From Microcoleus vaginatus HSN003 (GTDB lineage Bacteria; Cyanobacteriota; Cyanobacteriia; Cyanobacteriales; Microcoleaceae), in contig NZ_CP031705.1 in NCBI RefSeq assembly GCF_022701255.1, positions 4,030,001 through 4,094,000 of the forward strand: a DNA stretch of 64,000 nt, given 5' to 3'. A program made the translations under genes and the position numbers. Of the stretch, positions 46,665 to 55,140 are shown piece after piece (position 1 is the stretch's first letter; each line of letters starts with the position of its first letter). The notes under the pieces are model-generated. The model saw nothing but the letters and a program-made list of their open reading frames with translations. It was not told the DNA's origin and made no database searches.

Positions 46665-46932
46665 CTGTTGACTGTTCACTGTTAACAGCAACTAGGTTGG
46701 GTTGAGACATGAAAACCAAGTCTATTAATTGGAAATTTGAGATTTGTCCCTCAATCTAAAATCTCCAATCGCCAATCTCAAATCGTAGGATGGGTAACGC
46801 TCACACTCTACCCATCCTACGAATAATCATGACTAACAGCCAACAGTCAACAGCCAACAGCCAACAGCCAACAGCCAACAGCCAACAGTCAACAGCCAAC
46901 AGTCAACAGTCCACAGTCAACAGTTAACAAAT
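46665..46932. repeat. heptamer arrays and inverted repeat between the M16 genes
   Basis: About twelve CAACAGT/CAACAGC units of period 7 occupy 46833-46925, just before the second M16 gene. An inverted repeat CGTAGGATGGGTAACGC / CTACCCATCCTACG lies at about 46785-46822. TGTTCACTGTTGACTGTTCA near 46668 is the reverse-complement type. Confidence 0.8.
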
Positions 46933-46938
46933 AATTCA

Positions 46939-48207
46939 ATGAAAAATGAAATCCAGCGCACGGTTTTAGACAACGGTATTGTTGTCTTAGCAGCAGAAAA
47001 TCCAGCAGCAGATATTATTGCAGCTAGGATATTCCTGCGGGCCGGCAGTCGCTACGTGCAGCCGGAACAAGCAGGATTGTGTCACTTGTTGTCGGCGGTA
47101 ATGACTAAGGGAACAGATCGGCTGTCTTCGCGGGAAATTGCCGAGCGTGTAGAATCGGTGGGAGCCAGGTTGAGTGCCGACTCTACTACAGACTATTTTT
47201 TAGTGAGTTTGAAGACGGTTTCTGCGGATTTTGAGGAGATTTTGGAGTTGGCGGCGCAATTGACGCGATCGCCCACTTTCCCGGAAGCTGAAGTCGAACT
47301 CGAACGCCGCATTGCCATATCGGCAATTCGATCGCAACAAGAACAGCCATTTGCGATCGCCTTCGAGCAATTGCGACACTCGATGTACCAGGAACATCCC
47401 TATGCTTTCTCTCCCTTGGGCACGGAAGCTACGATGTCAAAGCTCACCAGAAACGAGCTCGAAGAGTTCCACAAAACCTATTTCCGTCCCGATAATGTAG
47501 TTATTGCTGTAGCCGGCAGAATATCCACCGAAGATGCGATCGCCCTGATCGATCGAACTTTTGGGGACTGGAAAGCGCCTTTAACACCCCTGCCAACTTT
47601 AACCGTCCCCCCTCTGTCACCTTCCCCTGAATCGGTCGTTACGGCGCAAGATACGCAGCAATCCGTGATTATGCTGGGCTACCTCGCACCTTCTGTCAAA
47701 AATCCAGACTACGCAGCGATTAAGTTGCTGAATACTTATTTGGGTAACGGTTTGTCGAGCCGATTGTTTGTGGAATTGCGGGAAAAGCGCGGCTTGGCTT
47801 ACGACGTTTCCGCGCTCTACGCGACGCGCTTGGACACGGCTCAGTTTGTCGTGTACATGGGTACGGCGCCGGAAAATACGGCGACTGCTTTTGAAGGATT
47901 GCGCGCAGAAGTCGATCGACTCGCCAACAGCGAACTAAGCGAGGAAGAATTGCAGGCTTGCAAGAATAAAATGCTCGGTCAATATGCTTTAGGAAAACAA
48001 ACTAATTCGCAAATTGCCCAAGTTTTAGGCTGGTACGAAATTTTGGGATTGGGAATTAAATTTGACCAGCAATTTCAAGAAGAAATTGCACAGGTGACAG
48101 CTTCACAAGCGCGGGATGCTGCTAAGAAATATTTTGTAGAGCCCTATGTTTCTTTGGTGGGCCCGGAGGCGGCGATTACAGAGTTGGGTGTAGCGGCTGT
48201 TTGTTGA
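46939..48207 (+). CDS. M16 family peptidase-like protein lacking the zinc motif
   Basis: A 422-residue M16B homologue. At the place of HxxEH it reads CHLLSAVMTKGTD, so the catalytic Glu and second His are absent. The substrate-binding R/Y region is kept (GNGLSSRLFVELREKRGLAY, then DVSALYATRLDTA). This is the pattern of the non-catalytic partner in two-subunit M16 proteases such as bacterial and cyanobacterial pairs. It follows the catalytic gene by 284 bp. Confidence 0.9.
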   Translation: MKNEIQRTVLDNGIVVLAAENPAADIIAARIFLRAGSRYVQPEQAGLCHLLSAVMTKGTDRLSSREIAERVESVGARLSADSTTDYFLVSLKTVSADFEEILELAAQLTRSPTFPEAEVELERRIAISAIRSQQEQPFAIAFEQLRHSMYQEHPYAFSPLGTEATMSKLTRNELEEFHKTYFRPDNVVIAVAGRISTEDAIALIDRTFGDWKAPLTPLPTLTVPPLSPSPESVVTAQDTQQSVIMLGYLAPSVKNPDYAAIKLLNTYLGNGLSSRLFVELREKRGLAYDVSALYATRLDTAQFVVYMGTAPENTATAFEGLRAEVDRLANSELSEEELQACKNKMLGQYALGKQTNSQIAQVLGWYEILGLGIKFDQQFQEEIAQVTASQARDAAKKYFVEPYVSLVGPEAAITELGVAAVC

Positions 48208-48219
48208 GTAGGAAATAGG

Positions 48220-48246
48220 CGATCGAACTTTTGAAAAGTTCGATCG
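48220..48246 (+). terminator. perfect 13-bp inverted repeat after the M16 pair
   Basis: CGATCGAACTTTT and AAAAGTTCGATCG are exact complements separated by one base, 12 bp after the stop of the second M16 gene. No T-run follows beyond the stem, so terminator function is likely but not proven. Confidence 0.5.
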
Positions 48247-48277
48247 ATGCGATCGCAGATAAAAAGACTTTTCGCTA

Positions 48278-48352
48278 ATTAAAGGTATGTAGTTGCGCTT
48301 CAGCGCTCTTAGCTTAGGAAAGAGCGCTGAAGCGCAACTACATACCTTTAAT
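48278..48352. repeat. perfect 33-bp inverted repeat (hairpin element)
   Basis: Arms at 48278-48310 and 48320-48352 are exact complements, with a 9-base loop (48311-48319). The arm begins ATTAAAGGTATGTAGTTGCG. It sits exactly at the upstream edge of a truncated toxin gene, so it may be an inserted non-autonomous element. Confidence 0.75.
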
Positions 48353-48436
48353 AAAACCACTGGAAGTACACCAATCAACGTGATTGAAAACAGCAAGAAA
48401 CGATTGAAAAAGTATGACACAGAAATAGAGGACTAA
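48347..48436 (+). pseudogene. 3' remnant of a HigB/Gp49-like toxin gene
   Basis: In the frame ending TAA at 48434-48436, the DNA reads TTGSTPINVIENSKKRLKKY then DTEIED. This resembles the C-terminus of phage-derived Gp49-like (HigB-type) toxins, where TPxxxIxxAxxRxxxY is common. The upstream part is missing and is replaced by the 33-bp inverted repeat. It is followed four bases later by an XRE antitoxin, the usual toxin-antitoxin order. Confidence 0.5.
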
Positions 48437-48440
48437 TGTT

Positions 48441-48755
48441 ATGGATGAAGCGAAAAAGAAGCGTCTATAAAATCAAGGCTGGAAGATAGGATCGGCCTCG
48501 GAATTCTTACAACTTTCACCAGAGGAATCGAGCCTAATTGACATTAAGTTAGCCCTCAGTCTTAATCTCAAAGAACGTCGGCAAAGATTGATGACACAGG
48601 CAGAGTTAGCTGAGAAAATCAACTCCAGCCAACCTCGTGTTGCAAAAGCTGAAAATGGCGACGACTCGGTTTCAATTGAACTGTTAATACGCGCAATGCT
48701 GGCAACAGGTGCAACGCCTCAAGATATAGGGCAAATTATTGCTCAAGCAGGATAG
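48441..48755 (+). pseudogene. XRE-type antitoxin gene with an in-frame stop
   Basis: From ATG 48441 the frame gives MDEAKKKRL, then TAA (48468-48470), then NQGWKIGSASEFLQLSPEES, KERRQRLMTQAELAEKINSS, QPRVAKAENGD and ATGATPQDIGQIIAQAG to TAG at 48753. Intact HigA-type antitoxins start MDEAKxKRLEAxGWKxGS, so the TAA probably replaced a Glu codon. The HTH is otherwise intact. A downstream start could give a shorter protein. Confidence 0.75.
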
Positions 48756-48807
48756 AAAGAACGATAACTCACCCACTATACTATGCACCACCACTTAAAA
48801 CGCACGG

Positions 48808-49086
48808 TTATGCTGAGTGCTGAGTTTTATTGTTCTCTATATATTGGCGTAAAACGTTATTAATTAGAGTTTTATACTGTTCTCCTTGACCCTCAAACCA
48901 CTGCTTCACATCTGGATCAAGCTGAACTAAGTTGTCGGCTCGATCGGCTGGAATACGTAAAGTCGCTCGTTCAAAAAAATCATCGGTCAGCGGTGGAATA
49001 TCTGAGTAGTCGATATTCTCTTCTGACCTTGACTCTAAGGCTGCCCAGTTAGTACCAGAGGTACTGTTCAAATCGTTTCTGCTCAT
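48808..49086 (-). CDS. brnA: BrnA family antitoxin
   Basis: A 92-residue antitoxin with the BrnA hallmarks DYSDIPPLTDDFFERATLR and VQLDPDVKQWFEGQGEQYKT, then LINNVLRQYIENN (ribbon-helix-helix region). BrnA neutralises the RNase BrnT and represses their operon. It overlaps the end of the upstream brnT remnant, in normal operon order. It appears intact while its toxin is frameshifted. Confidence 0.85.
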   Translation of the reverse strand: MSRNDLNSTSGTNWAALESRSEENIDYSDIPPLTDDFFERATLRIPADRADNLVQLDPDVKQWFEGQGEQYKTLINNVLRQYIENNKTQHSA

Positions 49087-49326
49087 GACGGTTGGCTCTT
49101 CGCGCTGAAATGATTCGGATTACATTGTTTTGACGTTCTTTCCAGACTACTACCGCTATTCCAGAACCGAGAAAACCGATTCCAACCCCCTATCTTCGCC
49201 ATAATCAAAACGATCATCTAGCTCAATCAGCATTTCACCATCAAACATCGCGGGAACATCGGCAAAATCAATCTGATGTTTACGGATGTTTTCAAGGTTT
49301 TTCGCTTCCTCCCACTCAAATTGCAT
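49049..49326 (-). pseudogene. brnT: BrnT toxin gene with a single-base frameshift
   Basis: Starting at 49326 the frame reads MQFEWEEAKNLENIRKHQID, FADVPAMFDGEMLIELDDRF and DYGEDR, then leaves frame at a run of five Gs (about 49185-49190). One frame over it continues GIGFLGSGIAVVVWKERQNN, VIRIISARRANRHEQ and ends inside brnA. The length of 278 bp is one short of a multiple of three, so loss of one base explains it. BrnT is a RelE-fold RNase. Confidence 0.82.
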
Positions 49327-49538
49327 GAAGGATTAGGGTATGCCAGATTCAACTATCTTCCTTCATTATCACGCATTTGGCCCAACAGGTTTTATGCTGC
49401 ACTGGAGATCGATGTTGGGATCTAAACTCGATCGCCCGCAAGCATTAAACACGGGAAAAAACTTAGTGTGACTTCAATTGAACCTTTTGTGTTCCCGATG
49501 GGTCTAAATTTAAGACAGACCCATCAGGTCTAATTTAT

Positions 49539-51359
49539 ATGTACTTAGTAAAGCACTTTCAGATTAAAAAAGAGCTGACTCCCTGGCTTAGCGGACTCCT
49601 CGCCGCTTCCCTGCTTGCAGGAGTAGGCTACACAGCTTACAGCCAACTAACAGTCAAATCCAGTCGCGAAACCAGACGTAAGGAAAAAACCGTTGCTGTC
49701 GAAAGGGTGAACCTGCCCATTACAATTTCGGCAAACGGCACAATAGTGCCCGAACGTTCCGTTAACGTCAGCCCCAAAACTTCAGGAATGCTCAAAAGTT
49801 TGCTTGTCAAGGAAGGAGATAAGGTTGAAAAAGGGCAGATTCTCGCCTACATGGACGACTCCAACCTCCAAGGGCAACTTACCCAAACTCGCGGACAACT
49901 CGCAGCCGCAGAAGCAAACCTGGAAAAATTGGTCAACGGCACTCGAACCCAGGACATTGCTGTGGCTAAGGCAGTGTTAGCAGAACAACAGGCAAGTCTG
50001 GAAAAATTGCTCAACGGCAATCGAACCCAGGATATTGCTGTAGCTGAGGCAGCGTTAGCTGAACAACAGGCAACGTTGCAAAAATTGCTCAACGGCAATC
50101 GAACCCAAGATATTGCTGTAGCTGAGGCACAACTAGCTGAACAAGAAGCAAATTTACAAAAATTGCTTAAGGGCAATCGGCCTGAAGACATCGCCCAAGC
50201 GATCGCCAAACTCAGAGATGCCGAATACGCCAAAAACCAAGCTGAGGAAGACTTTCAGAGAAATCAGGAACTCTATAATGCCGGAGCCATTGCTTTGCAA
50301 ATTGTGAACAACTCCCGCACCGAGCGCGATCGAGCTCAAACGCAAGTCAGACAAGCTGAACAAGCTGTAGCTTTGCTGCAAGCGGGTACTCGCCCCGAAG
50401 AAATCGCTTCTGCGCGGGCTGCTGTGGAGCAAAAACGGCAAGCTTTGACCCTGGCGCGATCGGGCGCACGCCCGGAAGACATCGCTGCAGGGCGGGCGGC
50501 AGTCGAGCAAAAACGGCAAGCTTTGGCCCTGGCGCGATCGGGCGCACGCCCGGAAGACATCGCTGCGGGGCAGGCCGCCGTCGAGCAAAAACAGCAAGCT
50601 TTGGCCCTGCTAGAAGCAGGTTCCCGCCCGGAAGACATCGCCCAAGCCCGCGCACAAGTTCTCGCCGCTAGAGGTAGCCTGCAAAGCGTTCAAGCGCTGA
50701 TCGACGACACTGTGCTACGGGCTCCTTTCACCGGCACTGTTACCCGGAAGTACGCCGATCCGGGCGCTTTTGTGACTCCCACGACGGCAGGTAGTGCGGT
50801 TTCTTCGGCGACTTCTTCTTCGATTTTGTCCTTAGCTTCCAAAAATCAATTAGTAGCAAACGTAGCAGAAACTAATATTTCTCAGATTAAGATCGGCCAG
50901 GCTGCGTCTATTCAAGCCGATGCTTTTGCGGGCAAGACTTTTGCAGGTAAAATCACTCAAATTTCGCCTCAGTCAATCGTCGAGCAAAATGTGACAAGTT
51001 TTGAGGTCAAAGCGGCAATTATTAATGATGATCAAGAAATGCTGCGATCGGGCATGAATGTGAATGTTGAGTTTAAGGCCGGTGAACTCAAAAATGTTTT
51101 GGTAGTCCCGACGGCGGCAATTGTCCGCCAACAAAGGGAAACGGGGGTTTTTGTTGCGGGTGGAGAAGAGGGTAAACCTGCTTTTATGCCGATTAAGACT
51201 GGTATGACGATGGATGACAAGACTGAAGTGCGATCGGGTTTGAAAGGAGATGAAAAAGTGCTGCTTAGTTTACCCCCCGGATTGCGGCCTAGATCCCAAA
51301 ATCCATCGTCGGGCCCGATTCCGGGTTTGCAACCGGGTGGTAGAACGCGCTTGCGTTAG
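49539..51359 (+). CDS. HlyD/RND-type periplasmic adaptor protein with repeated coiled coil
   Basis: A 606-residue membrane fusion protein. It has an N-terminal anchor (LSGLLAASLLAGVGYTAYSQ), a lipoyl half (SPKTSGMLKSLLVKEGDKVE), a very long coiled-coil hairpin, the second lipoyl half (DTVLRAPFTGTVTRKYADPG) and beta-barrel/MPD parts (VVPTAAIVRQQRETGVF). The hairpin is built of 26-residue repeats: four of the NGNRTQDIAVAEAALAEQQA type going out, and about four of the SGARPEDIAAGRAAVEQKRQ type coming back. With the following permease it would form a MacAB-like exporter. Confidence 0.9.
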   Translation: MYLVKHFQIKKELTPWLSGLLAASLLAGVGYTAYSQLTVKSSRETRRKEKTVAVERVNLPITISANGTIVPERSVNVSPKTSGMLKSLLVKEGDKVEKGQILAYMDDSNLQGQLTQTRGQLAAAEANLEKLVNGTRTQDIAVAKAVLAEQQASLEKLLNGNRTQDIAVAEAALAEQQATLQKLLNGNRTQDIAVAEAQLAEQEANLQKLLKGNRPEDIAQAIAKLRDAEYAKNQAEEDFQRNQELYNAGAIALQIVNNSRTERDRAQTQVRQAEQAVALLQAGTRPEEIASARAAVEQKRQALTLARSGARPEDIAAGRAAVEQKRQALALARSGARPEDIAAGQAAVEQKQQALALLEAGSRPEDIAQARAQVLAARGSLQSVQALIDDTVLRAPFTGTVTRKYADPGAFVTPTTAGSAVSSATSSSILSLASKNQLVANVAETNISQIKIGQAASIQADAFAGKTFAGKITQISPQSIVEQNVTSFEVKAAIINDDQEMLRSGMNVNVEFKAGELKNVLVVPTAAIVRQQRETGVFVAGGEEGKPAFMPIKTGMTMDDKTEVRSGLKGDEKVLLSLPPGLRPRSQNPSSGPIPGLQPGGRTRLR

Positions 51360-51388
51360 TAATCAGTAGTCATTAGTTAGTCCGCGCG

Positions 51389-51727
51389 TGAGTCCGACAG
51401 TCCGACAGGGATTGAAATCCCTGTCTCATAGCGAAAGTCCTCTGAAAGAGGACTGAAGAGTTAGTTGATCTACATCAGTTTCAGACGAATTTTCAGTCGG
51501 TTTCAACCGACTTTAGCTATGAGACGGGGGTTTCAACTCCCGGCGGATCGTGCCACAAATCATATCGTTTCCGGCTGCATCATCAGACGAATTTTCACTC
51601 GGTTTCAACCGACTTTAGCTATGAAACGGGGGTTGAAACCCCCGGCGGATCGTGCCTGGTATTAGTGCTTGACAATTACCAATTACCAATTACCACTTAC
51701 CAATTACCCATTACCCATTACCTATTC
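51389..51727. repeat. repeat cluster between the adaptor and permease genes
   Basis: The stretch from 51395 (TCCGACAGGGATTGAAATCC, then CATAGCGAAAGTCCTCT) resembles part of the 21950-22149 element. Two 73-bp direct repeats follow at 51482 and 51584 (CAGACGAATTTTCAGTCGG, CTTTAGCTATGAGACGGGG, GGCGGATCGTGCC). A period-7 array of ATTACCA/ATTACCC units fills about 51675-51727. Confidence 0.8.
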
Positions 51728-51731
51728 CCAA

Positions 51732-52997
51732 ATGAAATTAAAGAGTCGCCCAGCTATTAAGAAAATCTCGAACGTTCAAATCGCGTTCATGGCGACAGAG
51801 GCGCTGTGGAATAATAAGTTGCGTACCAGTTTAACTATGCTGGGCGTAATTATTGGGATATCTTCGGTAATTGCCATTACTTCCGTGGGACAGGGAGTAC
51901 AAAAATCAACTGAAGAACAGTTCAAGGCTTTGGGTACAAATGTGCTGTTGGTTTTATCCGGCGCTTCTCGATCACGCGGTGTGAGTCAGGGAAGCGGTTC
52001 TGCTACTACCCTGACTTGGGATGACGCTAGGGCGATCGGCAAACAAGCTCCCGCAGTTAAGGCAATTTCGGCTTATTTGCAGCGCCAAGTGCAAGTCGTT
52101 TACGGCGAACAAAATTCATTTACTTCAATTTTGGGAACCGATTTAAACTATCCCGATGTGAAGAACATTCAACCCCAAGAAGGACGGTTTTTTAACGAGG
52201 ATGAATTGAATGCTGCTGAGCCAGTAGTTGTCCTCGGCTCTAAGGTGCGAGACGAACTTTTTGGAGTCGGAGCTAATGCGCTCTCCTCCGATATTCGCAT
52301 TCAGGGAAACCGCTACAAGGTCATTGGAGTGATGGAAAGCAAGGGGTCTGTAGGGGGAACCGATCAGGACGATCGAGTGTATATTCCCCTCAAAAATATG
52401 TCTTCGCGGATTGTGGGGAGAAATTCTTTAGCGGGGATTGCGATCTCGGGTTTTTGGTTGGAAACTGCGGGCGAAGCGGATTTAGCGGATGCTCAATTTC
52501 AAGTGGAAAATATTATGCGCTTGCGCCACAATATTTATCCCCCACAACCGGATGATTTTCGAGTTGTCAATCAAGCTGAAATTGTTAATACTTTCAGCAA
52601 TGTGATCGGTTTATTTACGGTTATGGTGGGAGCGATCGCCGGAATTTCTTTGGTGGTTGGCGGTATCGGTATTGCTAATATTATGTTGGTGTCTGTTGTG
52701 GAACGCACTAAGGAAATCGGGATTCGCAAAGCGGTAGGCGCTACTAATGCAGCAATTCTGATTCAATTTATGGCAGAATCTATTTTAGTTTCCACGGTGG
52801 GGGGTACGGCGGGTATTGGCTTGGGAATTGCGATCGCCTTTGGGGCCTCGACAGCATTCAAATTTCCGTTTGTGGTTTCTGTATGGTCGATCGCAGCAGG
52901 TTTTGGGCTATCCTTTACTGTAGGCTTATTAGCTGGAGTATTGCCGGCTCGGAATGCGGCTCGCTTAGATCCGATCGCCGCCTTGCGGAATGATTGA
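51732..52997 (+). CDS. MacB-like ABC transporter permease (FtsX family)
   Basis: A 421-residue permease from ATG 51732; the frame is open upstream through the ATTACCA repeats, which are probably non-coding. Topology is MacB-like: N-terminal helix (LRTSLTMLGVIIGISSVIAI), a periplasmic MacB_PCD domain (about 70-280), then three helices with VGGIGIANIMLVSVVERTKE, IGIRKAVGATNAAILIQFMA and GVLPARNAARLDPIAALR. The ATPase that should pair with it is not in the window, although an HlyD adaptor is directly upstream. Confidence 0.9.
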   Translation: MKLKSRPAIKKISNVQIAFMATEALWNNKLRTSLTMLGVIIGISSVIAITSVGQGVQKSTEEQFKALGTNVLLVLSGASRSRGVSQGSGSATTLTWDDARAIGKQAPAVKAISAYLQRQVQVVYGEQNSFTSILGTDLNYPDVKNIQPQEGRFFNEDELNAAEPVVVLGSKVRDELFGVGANALSSDIRIQGNRYKVIGVMESKGSVGGTDQDDRVYIPLKNMSSRIVGRNSLAGIAISGFWLETAGEADLADAQFQVENIMRLRHNIYPPQPDDFRVVNQAEIVNTFSNVIGLFTVMVGAIAGISLVVGGIGIANIMLVSVVERTKEIGIRKAVGATNAAILIQFMAESILVSTVGGTAGIGLGIAIAFGASTAFKFPFVVSVWSIAAGFGLSFTVGLLAGVLPARNAARLDPIAALRND

Positions 52998-53377
52998 ACT
53001 TAGTTATGTTCGCCCCAGTTAAATTGAACAGTCCTGGACGCAAGTGTCACAATTATAGTCCGGGACGCACGAGTGGTCTGAAACCGGGTTTGATGGACGA
53101 TCAGACTTGGTTGTCGGTCACAGATTCGCTAAGGCGACTTAGACAAAAATTACGTCAAAAATCGCTGCAAACAAAGACAGGTAAAGGGTTTGAGCTTGAA
53201 TAGGACTCAGGGCACAACAGACAAGGGTTTGAGCTCTGATAGGGCATCAAACTCTTTCCCTTACCTAGACAGCTTTTCAGGTCTTTGAGGCGCTAGAAAA
53301 TGTCTAAGTCTCATTAGAAATAATATACGTCTCTTCAAATATAATAACAAAAACCCCTTATCCAACAGGCAATTTCC
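52998..53377. promoter_or_regulatory. gap before the Mrp operon
   Basis: Contains two copies of GGGTTTGAGCT (about 53188 and 53225) and an inverted repeat (GGTAAAGGGTTTGA... / CAAACTCTTTCCCTTACC, about 53180-53265). A TATAAT at 53340-53345 lies 33 bp upstream of mrpC and may be its -10 box; no good -35 box is seen. No gene is supported. Confidence 0.45.
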
Positions 53378-53713
53378 ATGTTAGAAGCATTGGTATTGGC
53401 GACAGTATTTTGCGGATTTTTTGGTATCATCTTTAAAAAGAACCTGATCATGAAAATCGTCTGTATGGATGTCATGAGTACAGGGGTTATAGCCTATTAC
53501 GTGGTGGTGGCATCGCGAGAAGGCTGGCTGACACCAATTATTTCAAAAGGGAAAAATGTCGCTTACGCAGATCCGGTGCCCCAGGCGGTGATCTTAACGG
53601 CGATCGTGATCGGCTTTTCGATTCAGGCTTTAATGCTGGTCAGTGTGATGAAGCTGGCACGAGATAATCCGACATTAGAAAGTAACGAAATCGAGATGAA
53701 TAATACCCCATGA
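53378..53713 (+). CDS. mrpC: Na+/H+ antiporter subunit MrpC (NuoK-like)
   Basis: A 111-residue membrane protein with three helices, homologous to NuoK/MnhC. Family traits are IIFKKNLIMKIVCMDVMSTG and VPQAVILTAIVIGFSIQALM. In cyanobacteria the Mrp cluster begins with C and D subunits, as here. Its stop overlaps the start of mrpD by four bases. Confidence 0.87.
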   Translation: MLEALVLATVFCGFFGIIFKKNLIMKIVCMDVMSTGVIAYYVVVASREGWLTPIISKGKNVAYADPVPQAVILTAIVIGFSIQALMLVSVMKLARDNPTLESNEIEMNNTP

Positions 53714-55140
53714 ATACCCTGACGCTAGCCTGGATTGGACTCCCGTTTTTTGTCGGGTTTACTATTTACTTGATTCCGAAGTTTGACAAGTATCTGGCAA
53801 TATTCGGAGCGCTCGTATCTGCTGCCTATGCGTTCCTGCTTTTTGCTATCCCGTCAGCGGTGACGCTGGAATTACTGGATAATTTCAGTGTCACGTTGTT
53901 AGTCGATCGCTTGAGCGGCTTTTTCATCTTAACCAATGCCTTAGTCACAGCAGCGGTGATTATCTACTGTTGGCCCACAGATAAGACGGCATTTTTTTAT
54001 GCACAGATTCTGATGGTACACGGCAGCCTGAATGCGGCCTTTGCCTCTACGGACTTTATCAGTTTATATGTAGGGTTAGAGGTCAGCGGCATTGCGGCGT
54101 TTCTCTTGATTGCCTATCCTCGCACCGATCGCTCGATTTGGGTGGCTTTGCGCTATCTATTTATTAGCAACACGGCAATGCTGTTTTATCTCGTAGGTGC
54201 CGTGCTGGTTTATAAGGCAAGTAGTTCGTTTAGTTTTGCCGGCTTGGGTGCAGCGCCCCCAGAGGCGATCGCTCTGATATTTATGGGACTCTTGGTTAAG
54301 GGAGGTGTGTTTGTATCGGGGTTATGGCTACCGTTAACTCACTCGGAATCAGAAACGCCTGTATCGGCTTTGCTGTCAGGAATTGTTGTCAAAGCGGGGG
54401 TATATCCCCTCGTGCGCTGTGCGCTGATGGTGGAGGAGGTGGCACCCATCGTCCAAATTTTTGGCGTCGGGACGGCGCTGCTGGGCGTGTTCTATGCCGT
54501 TTTAGAAAAAGATAGCAAACGGATGTTGGCTTTTCACACGGTTTCGCAGTTGGGCTTTATCCTCGCTGCACCGTCCGTGGGTGGGTTTTATGCGCTGGCC
54601 CACGGTTTGGTCAAATCGTCGCTGTTTCTGATTGCAGGATCGTTACCGAGTCGCAATCTGAAAGAATTGAAACAGAAGCCGATCGATACCAAGATCTGGA
54701 TTGCCTTAGTCATAGCTAGCTTATCAATCTCTGGCTTTCCCATGTTGGTTGGCTTTGGGGCAAAGACGTTAACGGTGAAGAATTTGGGTTCCTGGCAAGC
54801 GATCGCGATGAATGTCGCAGCAGTCGGAACAGCAATCTCTTTTGCTAAATTCATCTTTCTACCCCGTGGCGGACAAACAGCAGTCAAACCCGGTTTTTGG
54901 CCTGCGGTGTTGCTGTTGCTAGCTGGGCTGATTGGAGCCAATGCTTTTGATATTCAGGCTTATACGCTGGAAAATATGCTTAAGGCGATCGCCATCCTCG
55001 GCGTTGGTTGGTCAGCCTATTTTCTAATTTTTCAACGCACGGCAATCAAACTGCCACGTATGCTTGAAGAATTCGATCATTTGGTCGGTTTTATGAGCTT
55101 GATTTCGCTCCTACTATTCTGGATGGCATTACCCACATGA
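53710..55140 (+). CDS. mrpD: Na+/H+ antiporter subunit MrpD (NuoL/M/N-like)
   Basis: A 476-residue, about 14-helix proton-channel subunit of the antiporter. The key charged residues of the NuoL/M/N family are in place: Glu in LYVGLEVSGIAAF (E124), Lys in LLVKGGVF (K197) and in GIVVKAGVYPL (K228). Start ATG 53710 overlaps mrpC. It would couple proton entry to cation export across the cytoplasmic membrane. Confidence 0.92.
   Translation: MNTLTLAWIGLPFFVGFTIYLIPKFDKYLAIFGALVSAAYAFLLFAIPSAVTLELLDNFSVTLLVDRLSGFFILTNALVTAAVIIYCWPTDKTAFFYAQILMVHGSLNAAFASTDFISLYVGLEVSGIAAFLLIAYPRTDRSIWVALRYLFISNTAMLFYLVGAVLVYKASSSFSFAGLGAAPPEAIALIFMGLLVKGGVFVSGLWLPLTHSESETPVSALLSGIVVKAGVYPLVRCALMVEEVAPIVQIFGVGTALLGVFYAVLEKDSKRMLAFHTVSQLGFILAAPSVGGFYALAHGLVKSSLFLIAGSLPSRNLKELKQKPIDTKIWIALVIASLSISGFPMLVGFGAKTLTVKNLGSWQAIAMNVAAVGTAISFAKFIFLPRGGQTAVKPGFWPAVLLLLAGLIGANAFDIQAYTLENMLKAIAILGVGWSAYFLIFQRTAIKLPRMLEEFDHLVGFMSLISLLLFWMALPT

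Noticed and set aside
50336..50655. Minus-strand frames rich in Ala/Arg opposite the HlyD repeats
   Set aside because: They are shadows of the 26-residue coiled-coil repeats on the other strand.
52994..53203. A 69-residue frame starting at a TTG that overlaps the permease stop
   Set aside because: There is no family resemblance, the start is weak, and it spans a repeat/inverted-repeat region.
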